Below, piece after piece: positions 9,315-20,608 of a stretch of DNA of 64,000 nucleotides (positions are counted from its first letter, which is position 1; each line of letters starts with the position of its first letter). The stretch is from positions 797,776 through 861,775 of the forward strand of contig UCHD01000001.1 of NCBI GenBank assembly GCA_900472175.1. Reading direction: 5' to 3'. A model generated the notes under the pieces. The model did not search any database, was not told the DNA's origin, and saw only the letters and a list, made by a program, of their open reading frames with translations. The stretch comes from Hyphomicrobiales bacterium (GTDB lineage Bacteria; Pseudomonadota; Alphaproteobacteria; Rhizobiales; Rhizobiaceae). Made by a program: the position numbers and the translations under genes.

Positions 9315-10358
9315 ATGGACGCTTTCATTTCCACCTATGTCTGGCCAACAGCCATCATGATCGGCCAGTCGCTGCTGCTTCTGGTCGCGCTCCTGATTTT
9401 CATCGCCTACATTCTGCTGGCTGACCGCAAGATCTGGGCCGCTGTGCAGATGCGCCGTGGACCGAATGTGGTAGGCCCTTGGGGACTTTTCCAGTCCTTC
9501 GCCGATCTTTTGAAGTTCGTCTTCAAGGAGCCGGTCATCCCGGCCGGTTCGAACAAGATCCTGTTCTTGCTGGCGCCGCTGGTTTCCGTGACGTTGGCGT
9601 TGGCAGCCTGGGCGGTCATTCCGCTCAATGACAACTGGGTGATGGCCAATATCAATGTCGGCATTCTCTATGTTTTCGCCATTTCCTCGCTAGAGGTTTA
9701 CGGCGTCATCATCGGCGGCTGGGCATCGAACTCCAAGTATCCGTTCCTCTCGGCGCTGCGCTCGGCGGCACAGATGGTCTCCTATGAAGTCTCGATCGGC
9801 TTTGTCATCGTCACCGTTCTTTTGTGCGCCGGTTCGCTGAACCTGACGGATATCGTCGATTCACAGCGCGATGGCCTCGGTACGATGATGGGCCTGCCAG
9901 GATCCTTCCTGGATTGGTACTGGCTGCCGCTGTTCCCGATGTTCATCATCTTCTTCATCTCGGCGCTGGCTGAAACCAACCGTCCTCCCTTCGATCTGGT
10001 CGAAGCGGAATCGGAACTGGTTGCCGGCTTCATGGTCGAATACGGCTCGACCCCGTACATGATGTTCATGCTCGGCGAATATGCCGCCATCTGCCTGATG
10101 TGCGCGCTGATGACGATCCTCTTCCTTGGCGGCTGGCTGCCTCCGGTTGATATATGGTTCCTCAACTGGGTTCCGGGCATCGTCTGGTTCATCCTGAAGT
10201 CCTCGCTGGTGTTCTTCATGTTCGCCATGGTGAAAGCCTTCGTGCCGCGCTATCGCTATGACCAGCTGATGCGCCTCGGCTGGAAGGTCTTCCTTCCGCT
10301 GTCGCTCGCCATGGTCTTCATTGTTGCAGTTGTGCTGAAACTGGTGGTGTGGGCCTGA
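9315..10358 (+). CDS. nuoH: NADH-quinone oxidoreductase subunit H
   Basis: NuoH (ND1-like) is the membrane subunit that docks the peripheral arm and lines the quinone tunnel. The 347-residue product has about eight hydrophobic segments and the conserved signatures [17 protein letters not shown] near residue 36 and [20 protein letters not shown] near residue 219, with the acidic residues of the E-channel. Start and length are typical. A GC-rich inverted repeat (GCCGGC twice, 10380s-10405) lies in the 64-base gap before nuoI. Confidence 0.98.
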   Translation: MDAFISTYVWPTAIMIGQSLLLLVALLIFIAYILLADRKIWAAVQMRRGPNVVGPWGLFQSFADLLKFVFKEPVIPAGSNKILFLLAPLVSVTLALAAWAVIPLNDNWVMANINVGILYVFAISSLEVYGVIIGGWASNSKYPFLSALRSAAQMVSYEVSIGFVIVTVLLCAGSLNLTDIVDSQRDGLGTMMGLPGSFLDWYWLPLFPMFIIFFISALAETNRPPFDLVEAESELVAGFMVEYGSTPYMMFMLGEYAAICLMCALMTILFLGGWLPPVDIWFLNWVPGIVWFILKSSLVFFMFAMVKAFVPRYRYDQLMRLGWKVFLPLSLAMVFIVAVVLKLVVWA

Positions 10359-10422
10359 TGTTTACTCACCGTTTCGCAAAATCAGCCGGCGCCTCCCAGG
10401 CCGGCACGTTTGGAGGTTGATG

Positions 10423-10914
10423 ATGGCAAGTCTGTCGCAAGCCGTCAGTTCGCTGTTCCTCAAGGAATTCGTCAACGCGTTTTTCCTGTCGATGCGCTAT
10501 TTCTTCGCACCGAAGTCGACGCTGAACTATCCGTTTGAAAAAGGCCCGGTCAGCCCGCGCTTCCGTGGCGAACATGCGCTGCGCCGTTATCCGAACGGCG
10601 AAGAACGCTGCATCGCCTGCAAGCTGTGCGAAGCGATCTGTCCTGCCCAGGCGATCACCATCGAAGCTGGCCCGCGCCGCAACGATGGTACGCGCCGCAC
10701 GGTCCGTTACGACATCGACATGGTGAAGTGCATCTATTGCGGTTTCTGCCAGGAAGCCTGTCCAGTCGACGCGATCGTCGAAGGCCCGAACTTCGAGTTC
10801 GCCACCGAGACGCGCGAAGAGCTTTACTATGACAAGGACCGGCTGCTTTCCAACGGCGACCGTTGGGAGCGTGAAATCGCCCGCAACATTGCAATAGACT
10901 CGCCGTATCGCTGA
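10423..10914 (+). CDS. nuoI: NADH-quinone oxidoreductase subunit I
   Basis: NuoI (TYKY-like) carries the two [4Fe-4S] clusters N6a and N6b. The 163-residue product shows both ferredoxin motifs: C63, C66, C69, C73 ([14 protein letters not shown]) and C103, C106, C109, C113 ([14 protein letters not shown]). Three in-frame starts lie together (TTG 10417, ATG 10420, ATG 10423). The GGAGG at 10412-10416 is six bases from 10423 and too close to the others, so 10423 is chosen. Confidence 0.97.
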   Translation: MASLSQAVSSLFLKEFVNAFFLSMRYFFAPKSTLNYPFEKGPVSPRFRGEHALRRYPNGEERCIACKLCEAICPAQAITIEAGPRRNDGTRRTVRYDIDMVKCIYCGFCQEACPVDAIVEGPNFEFATETREELYYDKDRLLSNGDRWEREIARNIAIDSPYR

Positions 10915-10932
10915 GACTTTGCATGGGGACTG

Positions 10933-10954
10933 CGCCAGCCGGTTGAGGCTGGCG
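10933..10954 (+). other. Stem-loop between nuoI and nuoJ
   Basis: CGCCAGCC at 10933-10940 pairs perfectly with GGCTGGCG at 10947-10954 around a six-base loop. No T-run follows, so it is not an intrinsic terminator. It may be a processing or stability element in the long nuo transcript, in the 140-base gap that splits the peripheral-arm and membrane-arm halves of the operon. Confidence 0.5.
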
Positions 10955-11054
10955 TTACACTGATCTTGGGCGTGACCGGCATGAACCGGTGCGCCAGTGG
11001 GAAGGATGGCCTTGGTGCCATGCCTGCCCGGGGAAGACGAAAAAGGCACCGATC

Positions 11055-11669
11055 ATGGGTCTGCAGGCTCTTTTTTTCTATCTTTTTTCATTCGTCGCTG
11101 TTGCGTCGGCGTTCATGGTGATTTCTGCGCGGAACCCTGTTTATTCCGTGCTGTTCCTGATCCTGACGTTCTTCAACGCCGCCGGCCTGTTCCTTCTGAC
11201 GGGCGCCGAGTTCTTGGCGATGATCCTGCTGGTTGTTTACATCGGCGCCGTCGCGGTTCTCTTCCTCTTCGTGGTGATGATGCTCGACATCGACTTCACC
11301 CAGCTGAGGTCGGGCGTGCTTGAATATGCGCCGGTCGGCGCGTTGATCGGCCTGGTGTTGGCAGCCGAGCTGATCATCGTGGTCGGCGGCAGCTCGTTCT
11401 CGCCGGAAATTGCCAAGTCGATCTCGATGCCGATCCCGGCGATCGCGGACCGATCCAACACGGCTGCACTCGGCGACGTGCTCTATACGCACTACGTCTA
11501 CTTCTTCCAGATTGCCGGCCTGGTTCTTCTGGTCGCCATGATCGGCGCCATCGTTCTGACGCTGCGCCATCGCGACAACATCAAGCGCCAGGATATTCCC
11601 ACACAGGTTGCCCGTTCGCCCAAGACCGCTGTTGAAGTGGTCAAGGTGAAGTCGGGGCAGGGCCTTTAA
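11055..11669 (+). CDS. nuoJ: NADH-quinone oxidoreductase subunit J
   Basis: NuoJ (ND6-like) is a five-helix membrane subunit. The 204-residue product has the signatures VISARNPVYSVLFLILTFFN and LLTGAEFLAMILLVVYIGAV, which contains the conserved pi-bulge helix region involved in coupling. The ATG at 11055 gives the family length; the frame extends upstream to 10989 but that part is not NuoJ-like. NuoK follows 27 bases later. Confidence 0.97.
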   Translation: MGLQALFFYLFSFVAVASAFMVISARNPVYSVLFLILTFFNAAGLFLLTGAEFLAMILLVVYIGAVAVLFLFVVMMLDIDFTQLRSGVLEYAPVGALIGLVLAAELIIVVGGSSFSPEIAKSISMPIPAIADRSNTAALGDVLYTHYVYFFQIAGLVLLVAMIGAIVLTLRHRDNIKRQDIPTQVARSPKTAVEVVKVKSGQGL

Positions 11670-11696
11670 GACGGACGCGAGGTCAAGGAACACATC

Positions 11697-12005
11697 ATGG
11701 AAATCGGTATTTCCCACTATCTGACCGTCAGCGCCATCCTGTTCATACTGGGCGTCTTCGGCATCTTCCTAAACCGGAAGAACGTCATCGTCATCCTGAT
11801 GTCGGTGGAACTCATCCTGCTGGCTGTTAACATCAACATGGTCGCGTTCTCGCACTTCCTGAACGACATCACCGGCCAGGTGTTCGCCCTGTTCATTCTG
11901 ACCGTCGCGGCCGCGGAAGCCGCCATCGGTCTTGCAATTCTCGTCGTCTTCTACCGCAACCGCGGCTCCATCGCCGTGGAAGACGTCAACATGATGAAGG
12001 GCTGA
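11697..12005 (+). CDS. nuoK: NADH-quinone oxidoreductase subunit K
   Basis: NuoK (ND4L-like) is a three-helix membrane subunit related to MrpC antiporter proteins. The 102-residue product shows the conserved core [20 protein letters not shown] with the buried glutamate essential for proton pumping, and a second glutamate in [13 protein letters not shown]. Length and position, seven bases before nuoL, are canonical. Confidence 0.97.
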   Translation: MEIGISHYLTVSAILFILGVFGIFLNRKNVIVILMSVELILLAVNINMVAFSHFLNDITGQVFALFILTVAAAEAAIGLAILVVFYRNRGSIAVEDVNMMKG

Positions 12006-12012
12006 GCGGCCA

Positions 12013-14010
12013 ATGAATACGATTATTCAAGCCATCGTCTTCCTGCCGCTGATCGGCTTCCTGATCGCGGGCCTGTTCGGCACCTCGATCGGCGCCAAGG
12101 CTTCGGAATACGTCACCACCGGCTTCATGATCATTGTCGCGGTCCTGTCCTGGATCGTGTTCTTCCATGTCGCGCTCGGCGAGGCGGAAATGATCAAGGT
12201 CACCGTGATGCGCTGGATCCAGTCCGGCAGCTTCGATACCGAATGGGCCTTCCGCGTCGATACGCTGACGGCGGTCATGTTCGTCGTCGTCAACACGGTG
12301 TCCTGTCTGGTCCATCTCTATTCGATCGGCTACATGCATCACGACCCGCATCGGCCGCGCTTCTTTGCCTATCTGTCGCTGTTCACCTTCGCCATGCTGA
12401 TGCTGGTGACCTCGGACAACCTGCTGCAGATGTTCTTCGGCTGGGAAGGCGTTGGTCTGGCGTCCTATCTGCTGATCGGCTTCTGGTACAAGAAGCCATC
12501 CGCCTCGGCCGCCGCGATGAAGGCTTTCATCGTCAACCGCGTCGGTGACTTCGGTTTCGCGCTCGGCATTTTCGGCGTCTTCTACCTGTTCGGCTCGATC
12601 AGCTTCGAAACCGTGTTTGCCGCTGCTGCCAGCTATCTGCCGGCCGAAGGCGCTGCTGAAGGTGGCGAAGCCGTCATCAATCTGTTCGGCATGCATCTCG
12701 ACAAGGCCCATGCGATCACCGCCGTCTGCCTGCTGCTCTTCATGGGCGCTATGGGCAAGTCGGCGCAGTTCCTGCTGCACACCTGGCTGCCGGACGCCAT
12801 GGAAGGCCCGACACCGGTGTCGGCGTTGATCCATGCCGCAACCATGGTGACCGCCGGCGTCTTCCTCGTCGCCCGCATGTCGCCGCTGTTCGAACTGTCG
12901 CATACGGCTCTGGTGGTCGTTACCGTCATCGGCGCGATCACCGCGTTCTTTGCGGCGACCGTCGGTCTCGTGCAGAACGATATCAAGCGCGTTATCGCCT
13001 ATTCGACCTGCTCGCAGCTCGGCTACATGTTCGTGGCTCTCGGCACGGGTGCCTATGGCGCTGCTATCTTCCACCTGTTCACGCATGCGTTCTTCAAGGC
13101 GCTGCTGTTCCTATGCGCCGGCTCGGTCATCCATGCCGTCGACGGCGAGCAGGACATGCGCCACATGGGCGGGCTTCGTCCGCACATCAAGTGGACCTTC
13201 TGGATGATGATGATCGGCACGCTGGCCATTACCGGTGTCGGTATCCCGTTCTCGGGGATTGGCTTTGCAGGCTTCATTTCCAAGGATATCATCATCGAGG
13301 CCGCCTACGCATCGCATTCCCCGGTTTCCGGTTTTGCATTCACGATGCTGGTTATCGCTGCCTGCTTCACGAGCTTCTATTCGTGGCGCCTGATATTCAT
13401 GACCTTCTATGGCAAGCCCCGCGCTTCGCACGAGGTCATGCATCACGTGCACGAATCGCCGATGGTCATGCTGCTGCCGCTGTTCATTCTGGCTATCGGC
13501 GCGATCGCCGCCGGCATGGTGTTCGGAGGCTATTTCTATGGTCACGACTATGCCGAGTTCTGGCAGGGTGCACTGTTCACTTCGCCTGAAAACGAACTGC
13601 TGGAGCATTTCCACCACGTTCCGGCTCTCGTTGCACTGAGCCCGTTCATCGCAATGATCCTCGGCTTTGTCACTGCCTGGTACATGTATATCCGCTCGCC
13701 GGAGACGCCAAAGTACCTGGCCGAGCAGCATCGTGGTCTTTACCAGTTCCTGCTCAACAAGTGGTATTTCGACGAACTCTACGACTTCCTGTTCGTTCGT
13801 CCTGCCAAACGCATCGGCACCTTCCTGTGGAAGGAAGGCGATGGCCGGATCATCGACGGCTACGGCCCGAACGGCATCGCCGCCCGCGTCATGGACGTGA
13901 CTGACCGCGTCGTTCGCCTGCAGACCGGTTACCTCTATCACTACGCATTCGTGATGCTCATCGGCATTGCGGCGCTCGTTACCTGGATGATGCTCGGGAG
14001 CTCCTTCTGA
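12013..14010 (+). CDS. nuoL: NADH-quinone oxidoreductase subunit L
   Basis: NuoL (ND5-like) is the distal antiporter-like proton-pumping subunit. The 665-residue product has the expected many membrane helices, the conserved [19 protein letters not shown] segment with the key glutamate, the discontinuous-helix lysine region [20 protein letters not shown], and the long amphipathic lateral helix toward the C-terminus followed by a last membrane helix. Its TGA shares one base with the ATG of nuoM. Confidence 0.98.
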   Translation: MNTIIQAIVFLPLIGFLIAGLFGTSIGAKASEYVTTGFMIIVAVLSWIVFFHVALGEAEMIKVTVMRWIQSGSFDTEWAFRVDTLTAVMFVVVNTVSCLVHLYSIGYMHHDPHRPRFFAYLSLFTFAMLMLVTSDNLLQMFFGWEGVGLASYLLIGFWYKKPSASAAAMKAFIVNRVGDFGFALGIFGVFYLFGSISFETVFAAAASYLPAEGAAEGGEAVINLFGMHLDKAHAITAVCLLLFMGAMGKSAQFLLHTWLPDAMEGPTPVSALIHAATMVTAGVFLVARMSPLFELSHTALVVVTVIGAITAFFAATVGLVQNDIKRVIAYSTCSQLGYMFVALGTGAYGAAIFHLFTHAFFKALLFLCAGSVIHAVDGEQDMRHMGGLRPHIKWTFWMMMIGTLAITGVGIPFSGIGFAGFISKDIIIEAAYASHSPVSGFAFTMLVIAACFTSFYSWRLIFMTFYGKPRASHEVMHHVHESPMVMLLPLFILAIGAIAAGMVFGGYFYGHDYAEFWQGALFTSPENELLEHFHHVPALVALSPFIAMILGFVTAWYMYIRSPETPKYLAEQHRGLYQFLLNKWYFDELYDFLFVRPAKRIGTFLWKEGDGRIIDGYGPNGIAARVMDVTDRVVRLQTGYLYHYAFVMLIGIAALVTWMMLGSSF

Positions 14011-15521
14011 TGACCGATTGGCCCATTCTCTCCGCGGTCACCTTCCTGCCGCTGGTCGGTGTTGCTCTTCTGCTTTTGACGCGTGAAGACAGCGCTTCCG
14101 GCCGCCGCAATATCCTGAACATCTCGCTGTTGACGACGATTGTTACCTTCCTGCTGTCCTGCTGGATCTGGTGGAGCTTCGATAATTCGAACCCCGGCTT
14201 CCAGATGGTCGAGAAGCATGCGTGGCTTGGTACTGGCATTTCCTACCATCTCGGCATCGACGGCATTTCGATGCTGTTCGTCGTGCTGTCGGCTTTCCTG
14301 ATGCCGTTCTGCATCGTGGCCAGCTGGCTGTCGGTCGAAAAGCGCCTGAAGCAGTACATGATCGCCTTCCTCTTGTTGGAAGTCTTCATGATCGGCGTCT
14401 TCGTGTCGCTCGATATCGTGTTGTTCTACGTGTTCTTCGAAGCCGGCCTGATCCCGATGTTCATCATCATCGGTGTCTGGGGCGGCAAGGAACGCGTCTA
14501 CGCGGCCTACAAGTTCTTCCTCTACACGCTGCTCGGCTCGGTGCTGATGCTGCTCGCCATCATGGCGATGTACTGGCAGGCCGGTACGACCGACATCGCC
14601 GAACTGCTTGCCTATCAGTTCCCGGCTCAGATGCAGACATGGCTATGGCTGGCCTTCTTCGCCTCGTTCGCGGTGAAGATGCCGATGTGGCCGGTCCATA
14701 CATGGCTTCCCGACGCGCACGTTCAGGCGCCGACGGCGGGCTCGGTCATCCTGGCTGGTGTTCTGCTGAAACTCGGCGGTTACGGCTTTCTGCGCTTCTC
14801 GCTGCCGATGTTCCCCTTGGCATCCGACTATTTCGCACCGTTCGTCTTCACGCTGTCGGTCGTCGCGATCATCTACACCTCGCTGGTGGCGATGATGCAG
14901 TCCGACATCAAGAAGCTGATCGCCTATTCGTCGGTCGCCCACATGGGCTATGTGACCATGGGTATCTTTGCCGCCAATACGCAAGGCGTGCAGGGTGCGA
15001 TCTTCCAGATGCTGTCGCACGGCCTGGTGTCCGGCGCGCTCTTCCTCTGTGTCGGCGTGGTCTACGACCGCACCCATACCCGTGAGATCAGCGCCTATGG
15101 CGGCCTCGTCAACAACATGCCGAAATACGCGGTGGCCTTCATGGTCTTCACCATGGCGAACGTCGGCTTGCCTGGCACGTCCGGGTTCGTCGGTGAAATC
15201 ACCGTGCTGCTCGGCACCTTCCGGGCCAACACATGGGTTGCGTTCTTCGCCACCACCGGCGTTATCCTGTCGGCGTGCTATGCTCTGTGGCTCTATCGCC
15301 GGGTGATCTTCGGTACACTCGACAAGGACAGCCTGAAGTCGCTGCTGGATCTCTCCGGCCGTGAAAAGGCGCTGCTCTATCCGCTGATCGTGCTGACCAT
15401 CTTCTTCGGCGTCTATCCGGCTCCGGTGTTCGATGCGACGGCAGCCTCCGTGGACGTGCTTATCAACAACTACACTGCGGCCGTGCAGGCAGCGCATGAC
15501 GTTGCGCTTTCGGCGAACTGA
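14010..15521 (+). CDS. nuoM: NADH-quinone oxidoreductase subunit M
   Basis: NuoM (ND4-like) is the middle antiporter-like subunit. The 503-residue product has the conserved [20 protein letters not shown] segment with the essential glutamate and the channel motif [20 protein letters not shown] with its lysine, plus the [12 protein letters not shown] signature. It overlaps nuoL by one base (TGATG) and precedes nuoN by 18 bases. Confidence 0.98.
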   Translation: MTDWPILSAVTFLPLVGVALLLLTREDSASGRRNILNISLLTTIVTFLLSCWIWWSFDNSNPGFQMVEKHAWLGTGISYHLGIDGISMLFVVLSAFLMPFCIVASWLSVEKRLKQYMIAFLLLEVFMIGVFVSLDIVLFYVFFEAGLIPMFIIIGVWGGKERVYAAYKFFLYTLLGSVLMLLAIMAMYWQAGTTDIAELLAYQFPAQMQTWLWLAFFASFAVKMPMWPVHTWLPDAHVQAPTAGSVILAGVLLKLGGYGFLRFSLPMFPLASDYFAPFVFTLSVVAIIYTSLVAMMQSDIKKLIAYSSVAHMGYVTMGIFAANTQGVQGAIFQMLSHGLVSGALFLCVGVVYDRTHTREISAYGGLVNNMPKYAVAFMVFTMANVGLPGTSGFVGEITVLLGTFRANTWVAFFATTGVILSACYALWLYRRVIFGTLDKDSLKSLLDLSGREKALLYPLIVLTIFFGVYPAPVFDATAASVDVLINNYTAAVQAAHDVALSAN

Positions 15522-15539
15522 CGACAGGACGGGATTGAA

Positions 15540-16982
15540 ATGACGACTGAAACATTCCTTCTGAGCCTGCACCTGTCGACCCCCGAGCTGATCCTTGCGG
15601 TCGGTGCCATGGTGTTGTTGATGATCGGCGTCTTCTCCGGCGAGAAATCGTCGGGCATGGTGACGTGGCTGGCGGTTGGCCTGCTCGCCGTTTCCGGTGC
15701 CTGGCTGGTCTGGCAGACGGGCGACGGTCAGGGTTATAACGGCGCTTTCCTCTCCGATCCGTTCGGCAAGTTCATGAAGGTGCTGACGCTGTTCGGCTCC
15801 ATCGTGGCGCTGATCATGTCGGCAGGCGAGGCGCGTTCGAGCGGTATCGACCGGTTCGAATTCCCCGTGCTGATCGTGCTGGCAACGCTCGGCATGCTTC
15901 TGATGATTTCGGCCAACGACCTGATCTCGGTCTACCTGGCGCTCGAACTGCAGTCGCTGGCGCTCTACGTCGTTGCCGCGATGAACCGCGACAACCTGCG
16001 TTCGACCGAAGCGGGCCTCAAGTATTTCGTACTCGGCGCGCTGTCCTCCGGCATGCTGCTTTACGGCATGTCGCTGGTCTACGGCTTCACCGGCCATACC
16101 GGTTTTGAAGGCATTGCCGCTGCCCTGTCGGCAGAGGGCCGCTCGCTTGGTCTGGTCTTCGGTCTCGTCTTCATTCTGGCAGGCGTTGCCTTCAAGATTT
16201 CCGCCGTTCCGTTCCATATGTGGACGCCGGACGTTTACGAAGGCGCTCCGACACCGGTGACCGCCTTCTTCGCCGCCGCTCCGAAGGTCGCGGCCATGGC
16301 GATGCTGATCCGTCTGGTGATCATGCCGTTCGAGCCGATCGTCACCGACTGGCAGCAGATCGTTGTGTTCATCTCGATTGCCTCGATGCTGCTCGGCTCG
16401 TTTGCCGCCATCGGTCAGAAGAACATCAAACGACTGATGGCCTATTCCTCGATCGGTCACATGGGCTATGCGCTCGTCGGCCTGTCCAGCGGTTCGATGG
16501 CCGGCGTACGCGGCGTGCTGATCTACATGCTGGTCTATGTGGTCATGACGCTCGGTACCTTTGCCATCATCATGGCGATGAAGCGCAAGGACGGCAATCA
16601 CGTCGAAAGCGTGGATGACCTTGCTGGCCTGTCGCAGACCAATCCCTGGATGGCGACGGTTCTGACCATCATGATGTTCTCGCTGGCTGGAATTCCGCCG
16701 CTCGCAGGCTTCTTTGCCAAGTACTTCGTGTTCATGGCGGCGATCGAAGCGCATCTCTATGCTCTGGCGATCATCGGTGTTCTCGCCTCCGTCGTCGGCG
16801 CTTACTACTATCTGCGTGTCATCAAGGTGATGTGGTTCGACGAAGCCAAAGGCGAGTTTGCCCGTCCCTCCGGCATGCTGCGTTTGGTTTACACCCTCTC
16901 GGGTCTGTTCGTTCTCGCCTATGTGTTGATCGGTGGACCGATCGGCACCGCGGCTGAAGTTGCTGCGCGGACATTCTTTTGA
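15540..16982 (+). CDS. nuoN: NADH-quinone oxidoreductase subunit N
   Basis: NuoN (ND2-like) is the proximal antiporter-like subunit. The 480-residue product has the glutamate-bearing helix [16 protein letters not shown], the lysine motif [20 protein letters not shown], and [18 protein letters not shown]. It closes the nuo set. Its TGA stop overlaps the TTG start of birA, so birA is probably read from the same transcript. Confidence 0.98.
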   Translation: MTTETFLLSLHLSTPELILAVGAMVLLMIGVFSGEKSSGMVTWLAVGLLAVSGAWLVWQTGDGQGYNGAFLSDPFGKFMKVLTLFGSIVALIMSAGEARSSGIDRFEFPVLIVLATLGMLLMISANDLISVYLALELQSLALYVVAAMNRDNLRSTEAGLKYFVLGALSSGMLLYGMSLVYGFTGHTGFEGIAAALSAEGRSLGLVFGLVFILAGVAFKISAVPFHMWTPDVYEGAPTPVTAFFAAAPKVAAMAMLIRLVIMPFEPIVTDWQQIVVFISIASMLLGSFAAIGQKNIKRLMAYSSIGHMGYALVGLSSGSMAGVRGVLIYMLVYVVMTLGTFAIIMAMKRKDGNHVESVDDLAGLSQTNPWMATVLTIMMFSLAGIPPLAGFFAKYFVFMAAIEAHLYALAIIGVLASVVGAYYYLRVIKVMWFDEAKGEFARPSGMLRLVYTLSGLFVLAYVLIGGPIGTAAEVAARTFF

Positions 16983-17746
16983 CAGAACAAGACCGGATCG
17001 GCAGGGTTTCGATCGATCAATTCCGGCATACGGCCCTTGGCGATGTCGGATCGACGAACACGGAATGCCTGATCCGGGCGCGTGCGGGTGATCCGGGGTT
17101 TCACTGGATCACCGCGACGCGTCAGATTTCCGGCCGTGGCAGGCGCGGCCGTAGCTGGGCTTCGGAGCCGGGCAATCTCTATGCGTCGTTGCTGCTGATC
17201 GATCCGGCACCGATGGATAAGCTGCAATCGCTGCCACTCGCCGTTGCTGTTGCCGTTCACCGCGCCATTCAGGCCGTGATGCCGGCGGGTTCCAACCCGG
17301 TCTCGATCAAATGGCCGAACGATATTCTGATTGCAGGCAAGAAGTGCTGCGGTATCCTCTTGGAAGGCGAGGGGCTGCCGGACGGGCATCATGCGCTGGT
17401 GATCGGCTGCGGCATCAATGTCGCGCTGGCGCCGGATCACGGGCTCTATCCGGTGACCAGTTTGCAGGCGGAAGGCGCCGGCGTTTCGCCGGACGAGCTT
17501 TTTGCCCATCTGTTCCGTAGCATGAGTGATGTGCTGAACACCTGGAATCGCGGCGAAGGCATTGCAGAGATTATTGCACAATGGCGGTCCGCAGCAGGCG
17601 GGATCGGCCAGAAGATTACAGTCAACCTGCCGGATCGCTCGCTTTCCGGCAGGTTTGAAGGCATAGATGAAGACGGCCGGTTGATGCTCGATATTGGAGC
17701 AGGCACGGTTCAGCGCATCGCCGCGGGCGATGTATTTTTTGGATAG
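16979..17746 (+). CDS. birA: Biotin--[acetyl-CoA-carboxylase] ligase
   Basis: BirA joins biotin to the lysine of carrier proteins such as AccB, whose gene is also in this window. The 255-residue product has the biotin-binding glycine loop [20 protein letters not shown] and the catalytic lysine segment [19 protein letters not shown]. It lacks the N-terminal winged helix of E. coli BirA, so it is the ligase-only type and not a repressor. The likely start is TTG at 16979, overlapping the nuoN stop; no ATG in frame lies before the conserved region. Confidence 0.95.
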   Translation: MTEQDRIGRVSIDQFRHTALGDVGSTNTECLIRARAGDPGFHWITATRQISGRGRRGRSWASEPGNLYASLLLIDPAPMDKLQSLPLAVAVAVHRAIQAVMPAGSNPVSIKWPNDILIAGKKCCGILLEGEGLPDGHHALVIGCGINVALAPDHGLYPVTSLQAEGAGVSPDELFAHLFRSMSDVLNTWNRGEGIAEIIAQWRSAAGGIGQKITVNLPDRSLSGRFEGIDEDGRLMLDIGAGTVQRIAAGDVFFG

Positions 17747-17781
17747 AACCCATTTCGGGTGACATAAGGCGCAATCAATCA

Positions 17782-19449
17782 ATGAGCAAACAAGACGAAC
17801 TCGTCTTCCTGCCGCTGGGCGGAGTGGGGGAAATCGGCATGAACCTGGCCCTTTACGGCTACGGTTCGCCCTCCCATCGCCAGTGGATCATGGTCGATTG
17901 CGGCGTGACTTTCCCGGGCCTTGATCTGCCCGGTGTCGATCTCGTGCTGCCCGATATCCGCTTCCTTGCCGAAGAGCGCAAGAACCTCAAGGGCATCATC
18001 ATCACCCATGCCCATGAAGACCATTACGGCGCACTGGCCGACCTTTGGCCGGGCCTCAACGTGCCGGTCTATGCCTCGCCGTTTACCGCGGGCATGCTGG
18101 AAGCCAAGCGCTCCTACGAGCGCAGCCGCGCCCAGGTGCCGATCACCATCTTCAAGGAAGGCGACCGTATCAATGTCGGTCCGTTCGAGATCGAAGCCGT
18201 CGGCGTCAATCACTCGATCCCCGAACCGATGTCGCTGGTCATCCGCACGCCGCTCGGCAATGTCGTCCACACCGGCGACTGGAAGATCGATCATAAACCG
18301 TCGCTCGGCCCGTTGACGGACGAGGCGCGGTTCCGCGCCATCGGCGACGAAGGTGTCTTGGCGCTGATGTGCGACAGCACCAATGCGATGCGCGATGGCG
18401 TATCGCCCCAGGAAGAGGAGGTTTCGGCCAGCCTCACCAAGATCATCCAGAATGCCAAGGGCCGGGTGGCAATCACCACCTTCTCGTCCAATGTCGGCCG
18501 CATCCGCTCGATCGCCAAGGCTTCAGCCGAAGCCGGCCGCGATGTGCTGCTGCTCGGCAGTTCGATGAAGCGCGTCTGCGACGTCGCCCGTGATGTCGGT
18601 CTGATGGAAGGATTGACCCCGTTCATCGCCGAAGACGAGTTCGGTTATATTCCTCGCGACAAGGTCGTGGTGATCCTGACCGGCAGCCAGGGCGAGTCCC
18701 GCGCTGCACTCGCCAAGATCTCGCGCGACGAGATGCGCAACGTGGCGCTGACGGCCGGCGATACCGTGGTGTTTTCCTCACGGGCCATCCCCGGCAACGA
18801 GAAGGCGATCAACGACATCAAGAATGGCTTGATCGAGCAAGGCATCCACATCGTCACCGATAACGAAGCGTTGGTGCATGTCTCCGGCCATCCCCGCCGC
18901 AACGAGCTGCAGCAGATGTACCAGTGGACGCGTCCGCAGATGCTGGTGCCGGTGCATGGCGAAGCAGCTCATTTGACGGCACAGGCCGAGCTTGGCCTTC
19001 AGTCCGGCATCAAGACCGTTCCGCGGGTGCGCAACGGCGATATTCTCCGTCTGGCTCCGGGACCGGCGACCGTTGTCGGCGAAGCGCCGCATGGGCGCAT
19101 CTACAAGGATGGCAGCCTGATCGGTGATTTCGAGGAGATGGGGATCGGCGAGCGCCGCAAGCTGTCCTTCGCCGGCCATGTCGCGGTAAACGTTCAGCTT
19201 GACGCGCGTTACGATTTCGCCGCCGATCCGATCGTCGTTCCGATCGGCTTGCCCGAGTTTGACGATGAGGGCGAAGACATGAACGATACGCTTTATGATG
19301 CGGTTCTGGGTGCCGTCGAAAGCATCCCGCGCGGCAAGCGCAAGGATATCGCCATGGTCACGGAAGCGGTGCGCCGGGCCATTCGCGGTACGGCCAATGA
19401 GGTCTGGGGTAAGAAGCCAGTCGTCACCGTGTTCATCAACAAGCTCTGA
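17782..19449 (+). CDS. rnj: Ribonuclease J
   Basis: RNase J is a metallo-beta-lactamase/beta-CASP ribonuclease with endo- and 5-prime exonuclease activity in mRNA decay and rRNA maturation. The 555-residue product has the zinc motif THAHEDHYGAL near residue 76, HTGDWKID and MCDSTNA further on, and the beta-CASP motif SGHPRRNELQQM with a downstream PVHGE. Alphaproteobacteria carry RNase J beside RNase E. It lies 35 bases after birA in the same direction. Confidence 0.95.
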   Translation: MSKQDELVFLPLGGVGEIGMNLALYGYGSPSHRQWIMVDCGVTFPGLDLPGVDLVLPDIRFLAEERKNLKGIIITHAHEDHYGALADLWPGLNVPVYASPFTAGMLEAKRSYERSRAQVPITIFKEGDRINVGPFEIEAVGVNHSIPEPMSLVIRTPLGNVVHTGDWKIDHKPSLGPLTDEARFRAIGDEGVLALMCDSTNAMRDGVSPQEEEVSASLTKIIQNAKGRVAITTFSSNVGRIRSIAKASAEAGRDVLLLGSSMKRVCDVARDVGLMEGLTPFIAEDEFGYIPRDKVVVILTGSQGESRAALAKISRDEMRNVALTAGDTVVFSSRAIPGNEKAINDIKNGLIEQGIHIVTDNEALVHVSGHPRRNELQQMYQWTRPQMLVPVHGEAAHLTAQAELGLQSGIKTVPRVRNGDILRLAPGPATVVGEAPHGRIYKDGSLIGDFEEMGIGERRKLSFAGHVAVNVQLDARYDFAADPIVVPIGLPEFDDEGEDMNDTLYDAVLGAVESIPRGKRKDIAMVTEAVRRAIRGTANEVWGKKPVVTVFINKL

Positions 19450-19468
19450 TAGGCCGGGATCCGATCCA

Positions 19469-19873
19469 ATGCTTGGACGTGTCAACCATATCGCTCTTGC
19501 CGTTCCGGATCTTGCCGAAGCGGTGGAGCGGTACCGGTCGGTGCTCGGCGCTTCGGTGACCGAGCCGGAAGCATTGCCGGAACACGGCGTTAACGTCGTG
19601 TTCGTTACGCTTGAAAATACCAAGGTTGAACTTCTGGAGCCGCTTGGCGCAGACTCGCCGATCGCAGCTTTTCTTGCGAAAAACCCTTCCGGCGGCATGC
19701 ACCATATCTGCTATGAGGTCGACGATATCATCAGCGCACGCGATAGCCTGATTGCTGCCGGGGGCAGGGTGCTTGGCGACGGCAATCCGAAGACCGGCGC
19801 GCATGGCAAGCCGGTGCTGTTTCTTCATCCGAAGGACTTCTTCGGTACGCTGATCGAACTCGAGCAGGTGTGA
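19469..19873 (+). CDS. mce: Methylmalonyl-CoA epimerase (VOC family)
   Basis: The 134-residue product is a two-repeat vicinal-oxygen-chelate protein: GRVNHIALAVPDLAEAVERY at the N-terminus with a metal histidine, MHHICYEVDDI in the middle and FFGTLIELEQV with the acidic ligand at the C-terminus. This order, including HHICYEV and KDFFGTLIELEQ, fits methylmalonyl-CoA epimerase, which interconverts the (R) and (S) forms in propionate breakdown. The ATG at 19469 gives the usual length. It follows rnj by 19 bases. Confidence 0.9.
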   Translation: MLGRVNHIALAVPDLAEAVERYRSVLGASVTEPEALPEHGVNVVFVTLENTKVELLEPLGADSPIAAFLAKNPSGGMHHICYEVDDIISARDSLIAAGGRVLGDGNPKTGAHGKPVLFLHPKDFFGTLIELEQV

Positions 19874-20001
19874 CACAAGATCGCGTGCCGGTATTTATCG
19901 GGCGCAGTATTTGTCGGGCAGATGTGAAAGCGTTATAATGTCGCTCGCCTACGCAATGCCATGAAGCGGGACGCCGTCTCCCTTCGGAGTGAGAGACCAC
20001 C

Positions 20002-20271
20002 ATGCCGATCTTTTCCACCTTCGCGATTTACTTCATCATATGGTGGTTGTCGCTGTTCATCGTCTTGCCGATCGGCTTGCGGACGCAGGCGGAGGAGAAT
20101 GAGGTTGTCCCGGGCAGCATCGAAAGTGCGCCCGCCCGTTTTCGAGCGCTCCGGGTCTTCCTGATGACTTCGGTACTTGCCGCCGTGATCCATGTCATAT
20201 GGTACGTCCTGTCGGTCCGTATGGGCTATGGTCTGGACTCGATCCCGCAGTTTGCCCCGAAGTTCTATTGA
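20002..20271 (+). CDS. DUF1467 family membrane protein
   Basis: The 89-residue product has two membrane helices (about 5-25 and 52-72) around a short charged loop with the family pattern LPIGLRTQAEEN. The family is common in Alphaproteobacteria next to mce and proS and its function is unknown. It is the last gene before the long gene-free stretch, so probably the end of the nuo-birA-rnj-mce transcription group. Confidence 0.88.
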   Translation: MPIFSTFAIYFIIWWLSLFIVLPIGLRTQAEENEVVPGSIESAPARFRALRVFLMTSVLAAVIHVIWYVLSVRMGYGLDSIPQFAPKFY

Positions 20272-20386
20272 ACCGCGCGCTGCCGCGATCTGGCGGCTGC
20301 GATAGCTGAATGCGCGTCATAGAATTGCCGCGATTCAGGTTGTGTTTATTGTTCTGTGAGGTTGTACTTGCGCAAAAGCAAAAAAA

Positions 20387-20407
20387 AACAAGGCTAAAAG
20401 CCTTGTT
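20387..20407. terminator. Intrinsic terminator, bidirectional
   Basis: AACAAGGCT at 20387-20395 and AGCCTTGTT at 20399-20407 form a perfect nine-pair stem with a three-base loop. On the plus strand a short CTTT follows, which could end the nuo/birA/rnj transcripts. On the minus strand the stem is followed by a run of eight T (the A-run 20381-20388), a much stronger terminator than the plus-strand reading, although no minus-strand gene is known upstream. Confidence 0.75.
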
Positions 20408-20608
20408 CTTTAAAGTATCGCGTGATCCTTATCCGTTACCGGTGGCTGCGTATAACCGCGCCTAAGATCTTATCCTCCCAAGACTTGACCGCGAAATCGA
20501 CAAGAATTTAATCTCCCTGCCTCTTTTGTGGGCCAAAACTAGCCCAAACATTATGCGTTGTCATCAGATTTTTTTGCATTTTTGCTACACTCTAGTAAAA
20601 TTTTTCCG

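Noticed and set aside
14643-16754. Long minus-strand frame (703 codons) opposite nuoM-nuoN
   Set aside because: Composition is dominated by His, Arg, Asp and Gln, the usual look of an antisense shadow of membrane-protein genes.
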